Origin: Tannerella sp. | GTDB taxonomy: Bacteria > Bacteroidota > Bacteroidia > Bacteroidales > Tannerellaceae | NCBI GenBank assembly: GCA_031271245.1 | Contig: JAISWC010000190.1 | Span: 1-8,402 of the forward strand | DNA: 8,402 nucleotides | Direction of reading: 5' to 3' | Shown: positions 1-6,241 of the stretch, piece after piece | How positions within the stretch are numbered: the stretch's first letter is position 1 | How the letters are laid out: the number at the start of each line of letters is the position of its first letter | Made by a program: the position numbers and the translations under genes | The notes under the pieces: generated by a model | Seen by the model: the letters and a program-made list of their open reading frames with translations, nothing else | What the model was told of the DNA's origin: nothing | Database searches by the model: none

Positions 1-47
1 GGTATGTATAGAAAAGAGATAAGATGGTTTTGTGCATTGTCGATAGA

Positions 48-72
48 GTAGTCAGTAGTTGGTAGTTAGTAG
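48..72. repeat. Degenerate heptamer tandem repeat (GTAGTYR, about 3.5 copies)
   Basis: Three consecutive 7-base units, GTAGTCA, GTAGTTG and GTAGTTA, are followed by a partial fourth (GTAG). They lie in the AT-rich stretch downstream of the leftward phosphoesterase gene. The repeat is short and imperfect. No function can be assigned, and nothing else was recognised in positions 1-138. Confidence 0.5.
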
Positions 73-138
73 AAAGCGCATCACTGTGACACATTTGTAA
101 TCTTGCAACCGCAGCATAAGGTGTGTTATACCCGTTTC

Positions 139-1263
139 TTACCGGAACGTGATGTGCAGCACGACCAGTTCGGAGCGGGTGCCGACCCGGTAGGGTGCGC
201 CTGCGCAGCCGATGCCCGAAGTCACGTAAAATTGCGTGCCGCCTTTCCGGTAATATCCGTAAACACATTCGTACACAAACCGCAACAGCAACCGATACGG
301 CCATAACTGTCCGTTATGCGTATGACCGTGAAGTCCCAGGTCTGCCTGATTCATCATGGTTTCGTTAAGGCTCACCGGCTGATGGTCCAGCACGATGACC
401 GGTTTGGACATATCCAGGTCTTTCATTAACGTGTGCAGTGCGGCGCGTTTGGGATTGATGGCGTCGTCCCGGCCTACCAGGTAAAAGGTGGAATCCGGCA
501 TCGCCACCGAATCGACCAGCAGCACGCCGCCGGTCTTCGCCATCCACCGGAATTTGGCATGTCGGTTTGCGCGATATTCGTGATTGCCGGGAGTCAGGTA
601 GACGCCCAACGGCGCGGTCAACTGTTGAAGGTCTTCTTCGATACGCAACGCTTCCGCAATCAGCGATTCATAATCAATGAGGTCGCCGCCCAGGAGAACC
701 AGGTCGGGATGTTGGGCGTTGCAGAGCGAGACATAATGCTGCGCCTGTTTTTTGCCGACGAACTCGCCGAAGTGCATGTCGCACATCAACGCCACCGTAA
801 GGCTGTCTCTGCCTTCCACCGTTTTGGGAATATGCAGGTACACATGCGTCACGACCGGACGGGCTACCTGACGGTGGGCGTGGATCATCAAACCCGTTAC
901 GCCTGCAACCAGAAGAAAGAAAAGAGATAGTTTAATCCTCTGCCGGCGCTTGCGAACCGTTTCCGGAAACCATTTCCACCGCCGGTTGGTCAGCAGGAGC
1001 AGTTCCGGCAGCACCATGCCCATCGTCAGATACATCGAAGCAATGTACCAGGTGGTACAAATATGCAGGATCGGAATCATCAGGCCATCCGGCAGGAGGC
1101 TGTGAAAAAAATAGCCGGTAAAGTAGAGCGCCCATTCGAGGATGAAAAGCAGGACAAACGGGATACGCCACTTTTTTCCGGGGGGAAGCGCCTGCTGTCC
1201 CCGCCACAGGAGATACCCGTTTAGCAGGATTTGCCCGAAAATTGCCTGCAAAAACACTTTCAT
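139..1263 (-). CDS. Membrane-anchored calcineurin-like metallophosphoesterase (YkuE-type), downstream paralog
   Basis: A 374-residue protein with four predicted hydrophobic helices in its first 130 residues (about 3-20, 33-55, 61-93 and 110-128) and a calcineurin-like phosphoesterase domain after residue 155. All expected metal-ligand motifs are present: DMH at 162-164, GGD at 192-194, GNHE at 226-229, the His in LDHQP at 294 and GHTH at 313-316. The family hydrolyses phosphomonoester, phosphodiester or pyrophosphate bonds using two metal ions; relatives include B. subtilis YkuE and enzymes acting on UDP-diacylglucosamine. The substrate here is unknown. A very basic loop between helices 3 and 4 (residues 94-110) suggests the catalytic domain faces the periplasm, which is inference. 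The ATG at 1263 was chosen because it overlaps the upstream gene's stop as ATGA, implying coupled translation; a longer reading frame exists upstream but lies wholly inside the neighbour. Confidence 0.9.
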   Translation of the reverse strand: MKVFLQAIFGQILLNGYLLWRGQQALPPGKKWRIPFVLLFILEWALYFTGYFFHSLLPDGLMIPILHICTTWYIASMYLTMGMVLPELLLLTNRRWKWFPETVRKRRQRIKLSLFFLLVAGVTGLMIHAHRQVARPVVTHVYLHIPKTVEGRDSLTVALMCDMHFGEFVGKKQAQHYVSLCNAQHPDLVLLGGDLIDYESLIAEALRIEEDLQQLTAPLGVYLTPGNHEYRANRHAKFRWMAKTGGVLLVDSVAMPDSTFYLVGRDDAINPKRAALHTLMKDLDMSKPVIVLDHQPVSLNETMMNQADLGLHGHTHNGQLWPYRLLLRFVYECVYGYYRKGGTQFYVTSGIGCAGAPYRVGTRSELVVLHITFR

Positions 1264-2360
1264 GGGCGCAGGAAGGAAAGATTGAAAACGACCATTTCGC
1301 TCCGGGTGCCGATGCGGAACGGCGGTCCCCAAAGCGCCAGGCCGGATGAGACATAAATATTTGTATTTCCACGTTTTTCATATCCGTAAGCAATCTCAAA
1401 GAGGCGACTCGTCAGCCGGTTCATCGGCCACACCTGCCCGTTGTGCGTGTGACCGCAAAACAGCAGATCGACGCCGGCATCAACCGCCTGCGCCAGTTCC
1501 ACGGGCTGATGGTCGAGCACAATGACGGGAACTGCCGCGTCGAGGCCGCCGGTAAGTTGCGACAGCGGTTTCCGGAGAGGGTTGCTGCGGTCGTCGCGTC
1601 CGACAATCCGGAGGCCGTTGGGAAGCGTCACGACCGAATCCCGCAGGAGATGAATCGGCGTCCGGCGGAGATATGACACGCAATCCGCCACGCCGCTAAT
1701 GTATTCATGATTCCCCGGGACCATGTAAATGCCCAGCCTGGCGTGCAGCTGCGACAACAGTTGCTCCATCCGGCGTTCCCGTACCGGGACGATACTGTTG
1801 TCGATCAGGTCGCCGCCGATCAGAATCAGGTCCGGCTGCTGCCCGTTTATCATGCGGATATATTTTTCCAGCTGGCCGCGGGCTGTACCCATGCCCAGAT
1901 GAAGGTCGCTTACGGCCACGATCCTGAACGTGTCGCCGCCGCCGGTGACGGGTTTGTTCACGGTCAAGTTGACGACCTGCGTGGAAGGGTGCCGGTAACG
2001 GAGATAGCCGTATGTCAGCAGGCAGATGGTCAGCGCCAGTGCGACGGGAAAACCGTATGGAAACGAATGGCAGAAAAGTCGGAAAAGATCGCAGCACAAC
2101 AGAAGCAATACCATGTAGAGGGTGAAAACCAGCCAGCCGGTACTGTATTCGAAAAAGAAATGCGCCCACGCGGAGCCGGACTTTCCGGAATGGCGAAGGA
2201 CAAAGGTCAAAAGAATGGACAGCGCACTTATCCACACAAGTACGCCGAATACCCACCTGACCGCCGGCGGAAAATGCTGGAGCGCCTGCCATCCGCGCAG
2301 GCAGATGTAACCGTTGCCGCCCAGGTAGGCGACTAACATCAGGATAATGAAAACAGCCAT
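1260..2360 (-). CDS. Membrane-anchored calcineurin-like metallophosphoesterase (YkuE-type), upstream paralog
   Basis: A 366-residue protein with the same plan as its downstream neighbour: four hydrophobic N-terminal helices (about 2-20, 34-55, 67-90 and 103-121), then a calcineurin-like phosphoesterase domain from about residue 145. Motifs run in the usual order: SDLH at 151-154, GGD at 182-184, GNHE at 216-219, LDHQP with His284, and GHTHNGQ at 303-309. All predicted metal ligands are intact, so activity is likely. The two paralogs share the motif blocks and the C-terminal IGTRSE/VGTRSE segment, but their membrane parts differ strongly, pointing to an old tandem duplication. The start at 2360 gives a hydrophobic N-terminus right away. 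The nitroreductase gene ends 56 bases upstream on the same strand and no separate promoter is evident, so cotranscription is plausible. Substrate unknown; phospholipid or lipid A intermediates are possible but unproven. Confidence 0.9.
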   Translation of the reverse strand: MAVFIILMLVAYLGGNGYICLRGWQALQHFPPAVRWVFGVLVWISALSILLTFVLRHSGKSGSAWAHFFFEYSTGWLVFTLYMVLLLLCCDLFRLFCHSFPYGFPVALALTICLLTYGYLRYRHPSTQVVNLTVNKPVTGGGDTFRIVAVSDLHLGMGTARGQLEKYIRMINGQQPDLILIGGDLIDNSIVPVRERRMEQLLSQLHARLGIYMVPGNHEYISGVADCVSYLRRTPIHLLRDSVVTLPNGLRIVGRDDRSNPLRKPLSQLTGGLDAAVPVIVLDHQPVELAQAVDAGVDLLFCGHTHNGQVWPMNRLTSRLFEIAYGYEKRGNTNIYVSSGLALWGPPFRIGTRSEMVVFNLSFLRP

Positions 2361-2372
2361 GAATAAAAGCGG

Positions 2373-2398
2373 GTCCGGTTGCCGGGGTATGCCCGGAC
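2373..2398 (-). other. GC-rich hairpin between nitroreductase and phosphoesterase genes
   Basis: GTCCGG at 2373-2378 pairs with CCGGAC at 2393-2398. An alternative inner hairpin, CCGGG-GTATG-CCCGG at 2382-2396, competes with it. Read leftward, the stem is followed by CCGC and then only a weak T-run. It could be a partial terminator, a stabilising 3' end for the nitroreductase message, or chance in GC-rich DNA. Confidence 0.3.
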
Positions 2399-2416
2399 AA
2401 GCCGAACCGTGCCCGT

Positions 2417-3061
2417 TTATTTTTTAGGATAACCTACCGGATTGTTCATAATCGGCAGTTGGCTGTCGCTCAACTTCAACACCTTCCGGAGTTCGTCCTG
2501 GTCCATCGAGGCGCGCGGGACGGTGGAAAGCCCGACGGCCGCGCAAAAGAGATTGATGTTTTGCGTCACAATCCCCGCATCTACCGCTCCCATAAGCCTG
2601 ATATGCTCGGCTTTCGGATCGCCCAGCTTGTCCAGGTTGATGACCGTTACGATACATACCGGCGCCGTTTTGGCAAAATCCTGACTGCCGGCCACCGCTG
2701 CCCGGTAATCGCCCCCAGCTACGGGTTTCAGCGAATGAGCCTGCGCGTCATACAGGTAGGCGCCGTCCGCACGGATGGCGTAGACGTCGATTTCCTGTTT
2801 GTTCATGGCCGACGGCGCCGTCCGTTTCCCGTCCGGGCGGTTGACGCCGTTCGCCGCCCACAGCAGGTCGGACAAATCCTGCAAGCTAAGTTCCTGCGGA
2901 CTGTATTCACGGTCGGAATGCCGGTCCGAAAGCGCTTTCATCGTAGCGGATCCGCGCGTTTTATCCGGGGCATTCAACCTGATTTCCTGCAACTCCTGTG
3001 CAGATATACCCGCTGCCGTCAGGCAGCATATCAGTGCAATGACAATTCTTTTCTTTTCCAT
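2417..3061 (-). CDS. Exported SagB/ThcOx-type nitroreductase family protein
   Basis: A 214-residue protein. A basic N-terminus (MEKKR) and hydrophobic core are followed by a likely signal-peptidase I site after GISA (residue 21), so the mature enzyme should be periplasmic. The remainder fits the nitroreductase fold of the SagB/ThcOx group: an Arg/Ser cluster at 45-51 (SDRHSDR) and the RTAPSA segment at 80-85, both typical of FMN binding in this family, a long helix around 160-180 and the C-terminal PVGYP at 208-212. The family carries out FMN-dependent oxidation or reduction; the substrate is not predictable. No cyclodehydratase or precursor peptide gene is nearby, so a role in thiazole/oxazole peptide synthesis is not supported. 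The ATG at 3061 was chosen because it yields a clean signal peptide and lies just downstream of a consensus promoter; an upstream in-frame ATG at 3142 would bury that peptide and lies upstream of the promoter. Confidence 0.87.
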   Translation of the reverse strand: MEKKRIVIALICCLTAAGISAQELQEIRLNAPDKTRGSATMKALSDRHSDREYSPQELSLQDLSDLLWAANGVNRPDGKRTAPSAMNKQEIDVYAIRADGAYLYDAQAHSLKPVAGGDYRAAVAGSQDFAKTAPVCIVTVINLDKLGDPKAEHIRLMGAVDAGIVTQNINLFCAAVGLSTVPRASMDQDELRKVLKLSDSQLPIMNNPVGYPKK

Positions 3062-3084
3062 ATACAATAAGAAATTAGTTCCGG

Positions 3085-3116
3085 CAAAAGTAAGAAAAAT
3101 TCCGATACAGGACAAA
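3085..3116 (-). promoter_or_regulatory. Bacteroidota-type promoter for the nitroreductase gene
   Basis: On the minus strand a TTTG box (3116-3113), a 20-base spacer and TACTTTTG (3092-3085) match the Bacteroidota primary sigma consensus of TTTG and TAnnTTTG. Transcription should start about 5-8 bases further left, leaving a leader of roughly 15-20 bases before the ATG at 3061. Both boxes match fully; the start site is inferred. Confidence 0.7.
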
Positions 3117-3176
3117 CTTTCTGATGACCGGGTGCATTCCAAAATGTCATTTTTTTACTTGGGGATGCGAGATAAA

Positions 3177-3208
3177 TTTGTTTTTGACGGAAATAAAGTC
3201 TACCTTTG
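3177..3208 (+). promoter_or_regulatory. Bacteroidota-type promoter for rpmH
   Basis: TTTG at 3177-3180, a 20-base spacer and TACCTTTG at 3201-3208 match the Bacteroidota -33/-7 consensus exactly. A second TTTG at 3183-3186 is too close to serve. The predicted transcript start near 3213-3217 leaves an AT-rich leader of about 40 bases before the rpmH ATG at 3257. Confidence 0.75.
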
Positions 3209-3256
3209 TCGCCCGAATCAACAAAATAACAGGATAACTATAAACAAGCAATAACA

Positions 3257-3409
3257 ATGAAAAGAACATTTCAACCCTCGAACCGCAAGAGGAAAAACAA
3301 ACACGGGTTTCGCCTGAGAATGTCTACGGCCAATGGCCGTAGGGTACTTGCATCACGCCGCTCCAAAGGAAGAGCCAAGTTGACGGTTTCCGACGAATAT
3401 CCCAAATAA
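3257..3409 (+). CDS. rpmH: 50S ribosomal protein L34
   Basis: A 50-residue, very basic protein beginning MKRTFQPSNRKRKNKHGFR. The TFQPS start, the HGFR..M block at 16-22, the T-NGR segment at 24-28 and the RR-KGR block at 34-39 are the hallmarks of bacterial L34, which sits in the large subunit against 23S rRNA. Most L34 proteins have about 44-52 residues, so this is full length; the acidic end SDEYPK is a short tail after the conserved core. A consensus promoter lies 48 bases upstream and an intrinsic terminator 50 bases downstream, so it is probably transcribed mainly as its own short unit. The dnaA/rnpA neighbours seen in many phyla are not here, which is normal for Bacteroidota. An inverted repeat lies inside the reading frame at 3324-3342. 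Confidence 0.97.
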   Translation: MKRTFQPSNRKRKNKHGFRLRMSTANGRRVLASRRSKGRAKLTVSDEYPK

Positions 3410-3456
3410 TCAGTGTATAAACAGCCGGTTACGGCATCACGGGAGGACTATTGCGG

Positions 3457-3495
3457 AAGGTAAAAATTCTTGATATAAGGATTTTTACTTTTTTT
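3457..3495 (+). terminator. Intrinsic terminator after rpmH
   Basis: The 12-base arm 3460-3471 (GTAAAAATTCTT) pairs with 3477-3488 (AAGGATTTTTAC), with one G-U pair, around a five-base loop (GATAT). It is followed directly by seven T residues (3489-3495). A few more weak pairs can form between 3457-3459 and the T-run. The stem is AT-rich but long. It separates rpmH from the PASTA gene and argues against translation starting at the TTG at 3451. Confidence 0.8.
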
Positions 3496-3520
3496 ATATC
3501 CCCAGCCATTGATATTTTCT

Positions 3521-3528
3521 TATTTTTG
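3521..3528 (+). promoter_or_regulatory. Candidate -7 box for the PASTA-rluD-ddl-acyltransferase-rex operon
   Basis: TATTTTTG fits the Bacteroidota TAnnTTTG box and lies just after the terminator, where a new promoter is needed. No TTTG box is seen at the usual distance upstream, only T-rich sequence. The predicted transcript start (about 3533-3537) falls at or next to the ATG at 3538, implying a nearly leaderless message or use of the later ATG at 3580. Confidence 0.45.
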
Positions 3529-3537
3529 CCCCTTGTA

Positions 3538-4155
3538 ATGCAACAGAATAGAAAGAACATACGGGAACAGTGGATCTGTATGCCCATTGCCTATCATCTG
3601 ATGGCAGCCATACTCGTCGCAGGTATACTGCTCTTTTTGGCGCTCAAAGGATTGAACTCCTACACGCGCCATAACAAAGCGGTAGTTATTCCTGACGTCA
3701 AAGGTATGCAGATCAGGGAAGCCGCCCTCTTTTTCGCGAACAACGGGCTGCGTTACAGCGTGGTCGATTCGATTTATTCGAAGGACGTGCCGCCGGGAAC
3801 CATCGTGGATGTATTTCCCGTGGCCGGTTCCAAGGTGAAGGAAGGACGCATCGTTTCCCTGACGCTCAATGCGACCGACGTGGAAAAAGCCGCCATTCCG
3901 GATGTGTCCGACCTGTCTTTCCGGCAGGCTCATGCCATCATGCAGGCGCAGGGATTTTCGTTCATCGAAATGCGCTATGTGCCGGGAACGTACCGGGACC
4001 TGGCCATAGCGATTGAATCGGACGGAAAGGAACTGACGCCCGGCGAAAGAGTGCCGCTCACCTCTGCACTTGTACTGAAAGTCAGTGACGGAGGGGTGAA
4101 TGCTTCAGGCGAATCGATTTCGGCAGGCAGTCCGGCCGGCGAAAATCAGCAGTGA
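3538..4155 (+). CDS. Membrane-anchored protein with two PASTA domains
   Basis: A 205-residue protein: a short basic cytoplasmic N-terminus (1-19), one transmembrane helix (about 20-38), then two periplasmic PASTA domains (about 48-112, starting VVIPDVKGM, and 117-183, starting AAIPDVSDL), and a short Ser/Gly-rich tail. PASTA domains occur in Ser/Thr kinases and penicillin-binding proteins, where they can contact peptidoglycan or muropeptides. Here no kinase or transpeptidase is attached, so the protein is probably a cell-wall sensor or scaffold; its partner is unknown. Small stand-alone PASTA proteins next to rluD and ddl are, to my knowledge, usual in Bacteroidales. The reading frame is open back to a TTG at 3451, but that stretch holds the rpmH terminator, so the ATG at 3538 is preferred; the ATG at 3580 (MPIAYHLM) is the alternative. 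rluD begins 7 bases after the stop. Confidence 0.85.
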   Translation: MQQNRKNIREQWICMPIAYHLMAAILVAGILLFLALKGLNSYTRHNKAVVIPDVKGMQIREAALFFANNGLRYSVVDSIYSKDVPPGTIVDVFPVAGSKVKEGRIVSLTLNATDVEKAAIPDVSDLSFRQAHAIMQAQGFSFIEMRYVPGTYRDLAIAIESDGKELTPGERVPLTSALVLKVSDGGVNASGESISAGSPAGENQQ

Positions 4156-4162
4156 AACCAAA

Positions 4163-5269
4163 ATGATGAACGCGATGAACGAATGGGTAACACGGGAAGA
4201 AAAGCCCCCGGTTGAAAGCGATCTCCTGCTCGACGAACAGCCGGAGGACGAGGCGGCGGACTTCATGCCGCGTTATGAGCATTTCCGTTATGTGGCCGAC
4301 CGGAAACAGTCCCTGCTGCGCATTGACAAATTCCTGATCGACCGCATGATGAATGTCAGCCGGAACCGTATCCAGCTGGCGGCCGAAGCCCACTGCATTC
4401 TGGTGAACGGGAAACCGGTGAAAAGTAACTACCGGATCAAGCCGCTGGATGTGGTATCGATTGTGATGTCGCATCCGCGTTACGAAACGGAAATCCTGCC
4501 CGAAGACATTCCGCTGGACATTGTGTATGAAGATGAGGATTTGCTGGTAGTGAACAAGCCGGCCGGACTGGTCGTCCATCCCGGACACGGGAACTATACC
4601 GGTACGCTGGTCAATGCGCTGGCCTGGTATCTGCGCGAAGACCCGCAGTTCGACCCCGCCGACCCGGCCGTCGGACTGGTGCACCGTATCGACAAAGACA
4701 CCTCCGGACTGCTGGTCATCGCCAAACGGCCGGAAACCAAAACCGGCCTCGGCCTGCAATTCTTCCACAAAACAGCCCGGCGCCAGTACACGGCGATGGT
4801 ATGGGGCATCCTCAAGGACGACGGCGGACGCATCGAGGGAAACATCGGACGCGACCCGCACGACCGGTTGCAGATGGCCGTCTTTCCCGACGGCGAACAG
4901 GGCAAACCGGCCGTCACGCATTACCGGACCCGGCAGCGACTGGGTTACGTGACGCTGGTCGAATGTCGGCTGGAAACCGGCCGGACGCATCAAATCCGGG
5001 TACACATGAAGCATATCGGCCACCCCGTGTTCAACGACGCCCGCTACGGTGGCGACCGGATTCTGAAGGGACAGCCCTTTTCCAAATACAGGCAGTTTGT
5101 ACAGCGCTGTTTCGAGGTCTGTCCCCGTCAGGCGCTTCATGCGCAGACGCTTGGATTCGTACACCCGGCTACCGGCAGGGAGCTGTTTTTCGATTCGGAA
5201 CTGCCGGCTGACATGCGGCTGTTGATCGACAACTGGAATCAGTATGTTTTAAATAACCGGGAATCATGA
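4163..5269 (+). CDS. rluD: 23S rRNA pseudouridine synthase, RluD/RluA family
   Basis: A 368-residue protein that isomerises uridines to pseudouridine in large-subunit rRNA; RluD acts on helix 69 (positions 1911/1915/1917 in E. coli) and affects ribosome assembly and release. An acidic N-terminal lead of about 45 residues precedes an S4 RNA-binding domain (about 51-98, with RIDKFL and VNGKPVKSN). The catalytic domain follows, with NKPAGLVVHPGHGN near 131-144, the signature HRIDKDTSG at 174-182 (catalytic Asp177) and RTHQIRVH at 274-281. The exact rRNA target is inferred from family resemblance; RluC-like specificity cannot be excluded. The reading frame is open from 4100, but that start would overlap the PASTA gene by 56 bases, so the ATG at 4163 (or 4166 or 4175) is preferred. 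The stop overlaps the ddl start as ATGA, implying coupled translation. Confidence 0.93.
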   Translation: MMNAMNEWVTREEKPPVESDLLLDEQPEDEAADFMPRYEHFRYVADRKQSLLRIDKFLIDRMMNVSRNRIQLAAEAHCILVNGKPVKSNYRIKPLDVVSIVMSHPRYETEILPEDIPLDIVYEDEDLLVVNKPAGLVVHPGHGNYTGTLVNALAWYLREDPQFDPADPAVGLVHRIDKDTSGLLVIAKRPETKTGLGLQFFHKTARRQYTAMVWGILKDDGGRIEGNIGRDPHDRLQMAVFPDGEQGKPAVTHYRTRQRLGYVTLVECRLETGRTHQIRVHMKHIGHPVFNDARYGGDRILKGQPFSKYRQFVQRCFEVCPRQALHAQTLGFVHPATGRELFFDSELPADMRLLIDNWNQYVLNNRES

Positions 5270-6237
5270 AAAAGAATGTAGCTGTTATTGCCGGAGGCTA
5301 TTCCTCCGAGTATGAAGTCTCCCTGCGGAGCGCCGAAACCGTGTCCGCATCCATTGACCCGGAACGGTACAGCGTATACACGGTGGTGCTGGACAGGGAC
5401 GCATGGACGGCAACGCTGCCGGACGGAAAGACGGCGCCCGTCAACAAAAACGATTTCAGTTTTTCGTACGGAGGCGACACCGTTTCCATCGATTACGCCT
5501 ATATTACCATACACGGCACTCCGGGCGAAGACGGACGGCTGCAAGGCTACTTCGACATGCTCCGGATACCTTATTCATCGTGCGGCGTACTGGCCAGCGC
5601 CCTTACCTTTAACAAATATATCTGCAACCGCTTTCTGGAAAGCGAAGGGCTTTCCGTTGCCGCTGCGCTTCGCCTGCGGCGGGGCGAACGTCTTGCCACG
5701 GACGAAATCGTCGCCCGCCTGGGACTGCCCGTCTTTGTCAAGCCAAACGACAGCGGCAGCAGTTTCGGCATTACCAAGGTAAAGGAAGCCGCACAGATAC
5801 AGCCGGCCATCGGGAAAGCGTTTGCCGAAGGCGACGAGGTCATCATCGAACGCTTTATTCCGGGTGTTGAAGTGACCTGCGGGTGCTACCGCGTAAAGGG
5901 AAACATCGTTGCGCTGCCCCTGACGGAAGTGATTCCGGCGAATGAGTTTTTCGATTACGGAGCCAAATATAACGGCGAATCGCAGGAGATTACGCCGGCG
6001 CGTCTGTCCGGCGAACTCACCGGACGGATTCAACAGGAAACAAGGAAAATATACAAACGGATCGGAGCCAGAGGAATGATCCGGGTCGACTACATCATTC
6101 CTACCGACGGACTGCCCGTCCTGCTGGAAGTGAATACGACTCCGGGCATGACCGCAGCCAGTTTCATCCCGCAACAGATACGGGCAGCCGGTTCTGACCT
6201 CCGGGAAGTATTAACCGACATAATTGAAAATGGATAA
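5266..6237 (+). CDS. ddl: D-alanine--D-alanine ligase
   Basis: A 323-residue cytoplasmic ATP-grasp enzyme joining two D-alanines into the dipeptide used by MurF for the peptidoglycan stem. Visible in order: GGYSSEYEVSL at 10-20 with Glu15, which binds the first D-Ala; HGTPGEDGRLQGYFDML at 83-99; the ATP-grasp loop KPNDSGSSFGITKV at 159-172; FFDYGAKY at 228-235; and the metal and product site with Arg273, Asp275, Glu288, Asn290 and Ser299 around EVNTTPGMT. Tyr231 aligns with the Tyr (216 in E. coli DdlB) typical of D-Ala-specific ligases, so normal D-Ala-D-Ala and not a D-lactate or vancomycin-resistance type is expected. Length is usual for the family. It starts inside the rluD stop and runs into the acyltransferase start region, which places it mid-operon. 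Confidence 0.96.
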   Translation: MKKNVAVIAGGYSSEYEVSLRSAETVSASIDPERYSVYTVVLDRDAWTATLPDGKTAPVNKNDFSFSYGGDTVSIDYAYITIHGTPGEDGRLQGYFDMLRIPYSSCGVLASALTFNKYICNRFLESEGLSVAAALRLRRGERLATDEIVARLGLPVFVKPNDSGSSFGITKVKEAAQIQPAIGKAFAEGDEVIIERFIPGVEVTCGCYRVKGNIVALPLTEVIPANEFFDYGAKYNGESQEITPARLSGELTGRIQQETRKIYKRIGARGMIRVDYIIPTDGLPVLLEVNTTPGMTAASFIPQQIRAAGSDLREVLTDIIENG

Positions 6238-6241
6238 CACA

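Noticed and set aside
81..89. TCAC-T-GTGA short palindrome resembling half of a CRP-type site
   Set aside because: Only four-base arms, no second half at the spacing of a CRP or FNR site, and it lies downstream of a gene.
1705..2400. 231-codon open reading frame on the minus strand in another frame
   Set aside because: It overlaps the upstream phosphoesterase in a different frame. Its product is Arg/Pro-rich and without motifs.
3451..3537. N-terminal extension of the PASTA protein from a TTG, giving an extra hydrophobic segment
   Set aside because: The stretch contains an intrinsic terminator and a promoter-like box, so it is very unlikely to be translated.
4100..4162. Upstream start for rluD overlapping the PASTA gene
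   Set aside because: It would overlap the PASTA gene by 56 bases and add a non-conserved basic tail. ATG codons at 4163, 4166 and 4175 fit better.
4082..5164. 360-codon open reading frame on the minus strand
   Set aside because: It lies antisense to rluD, whose protein matches a known family from end to end. The antisense translation shows no recognisable domain and reflects third-position GC bias.
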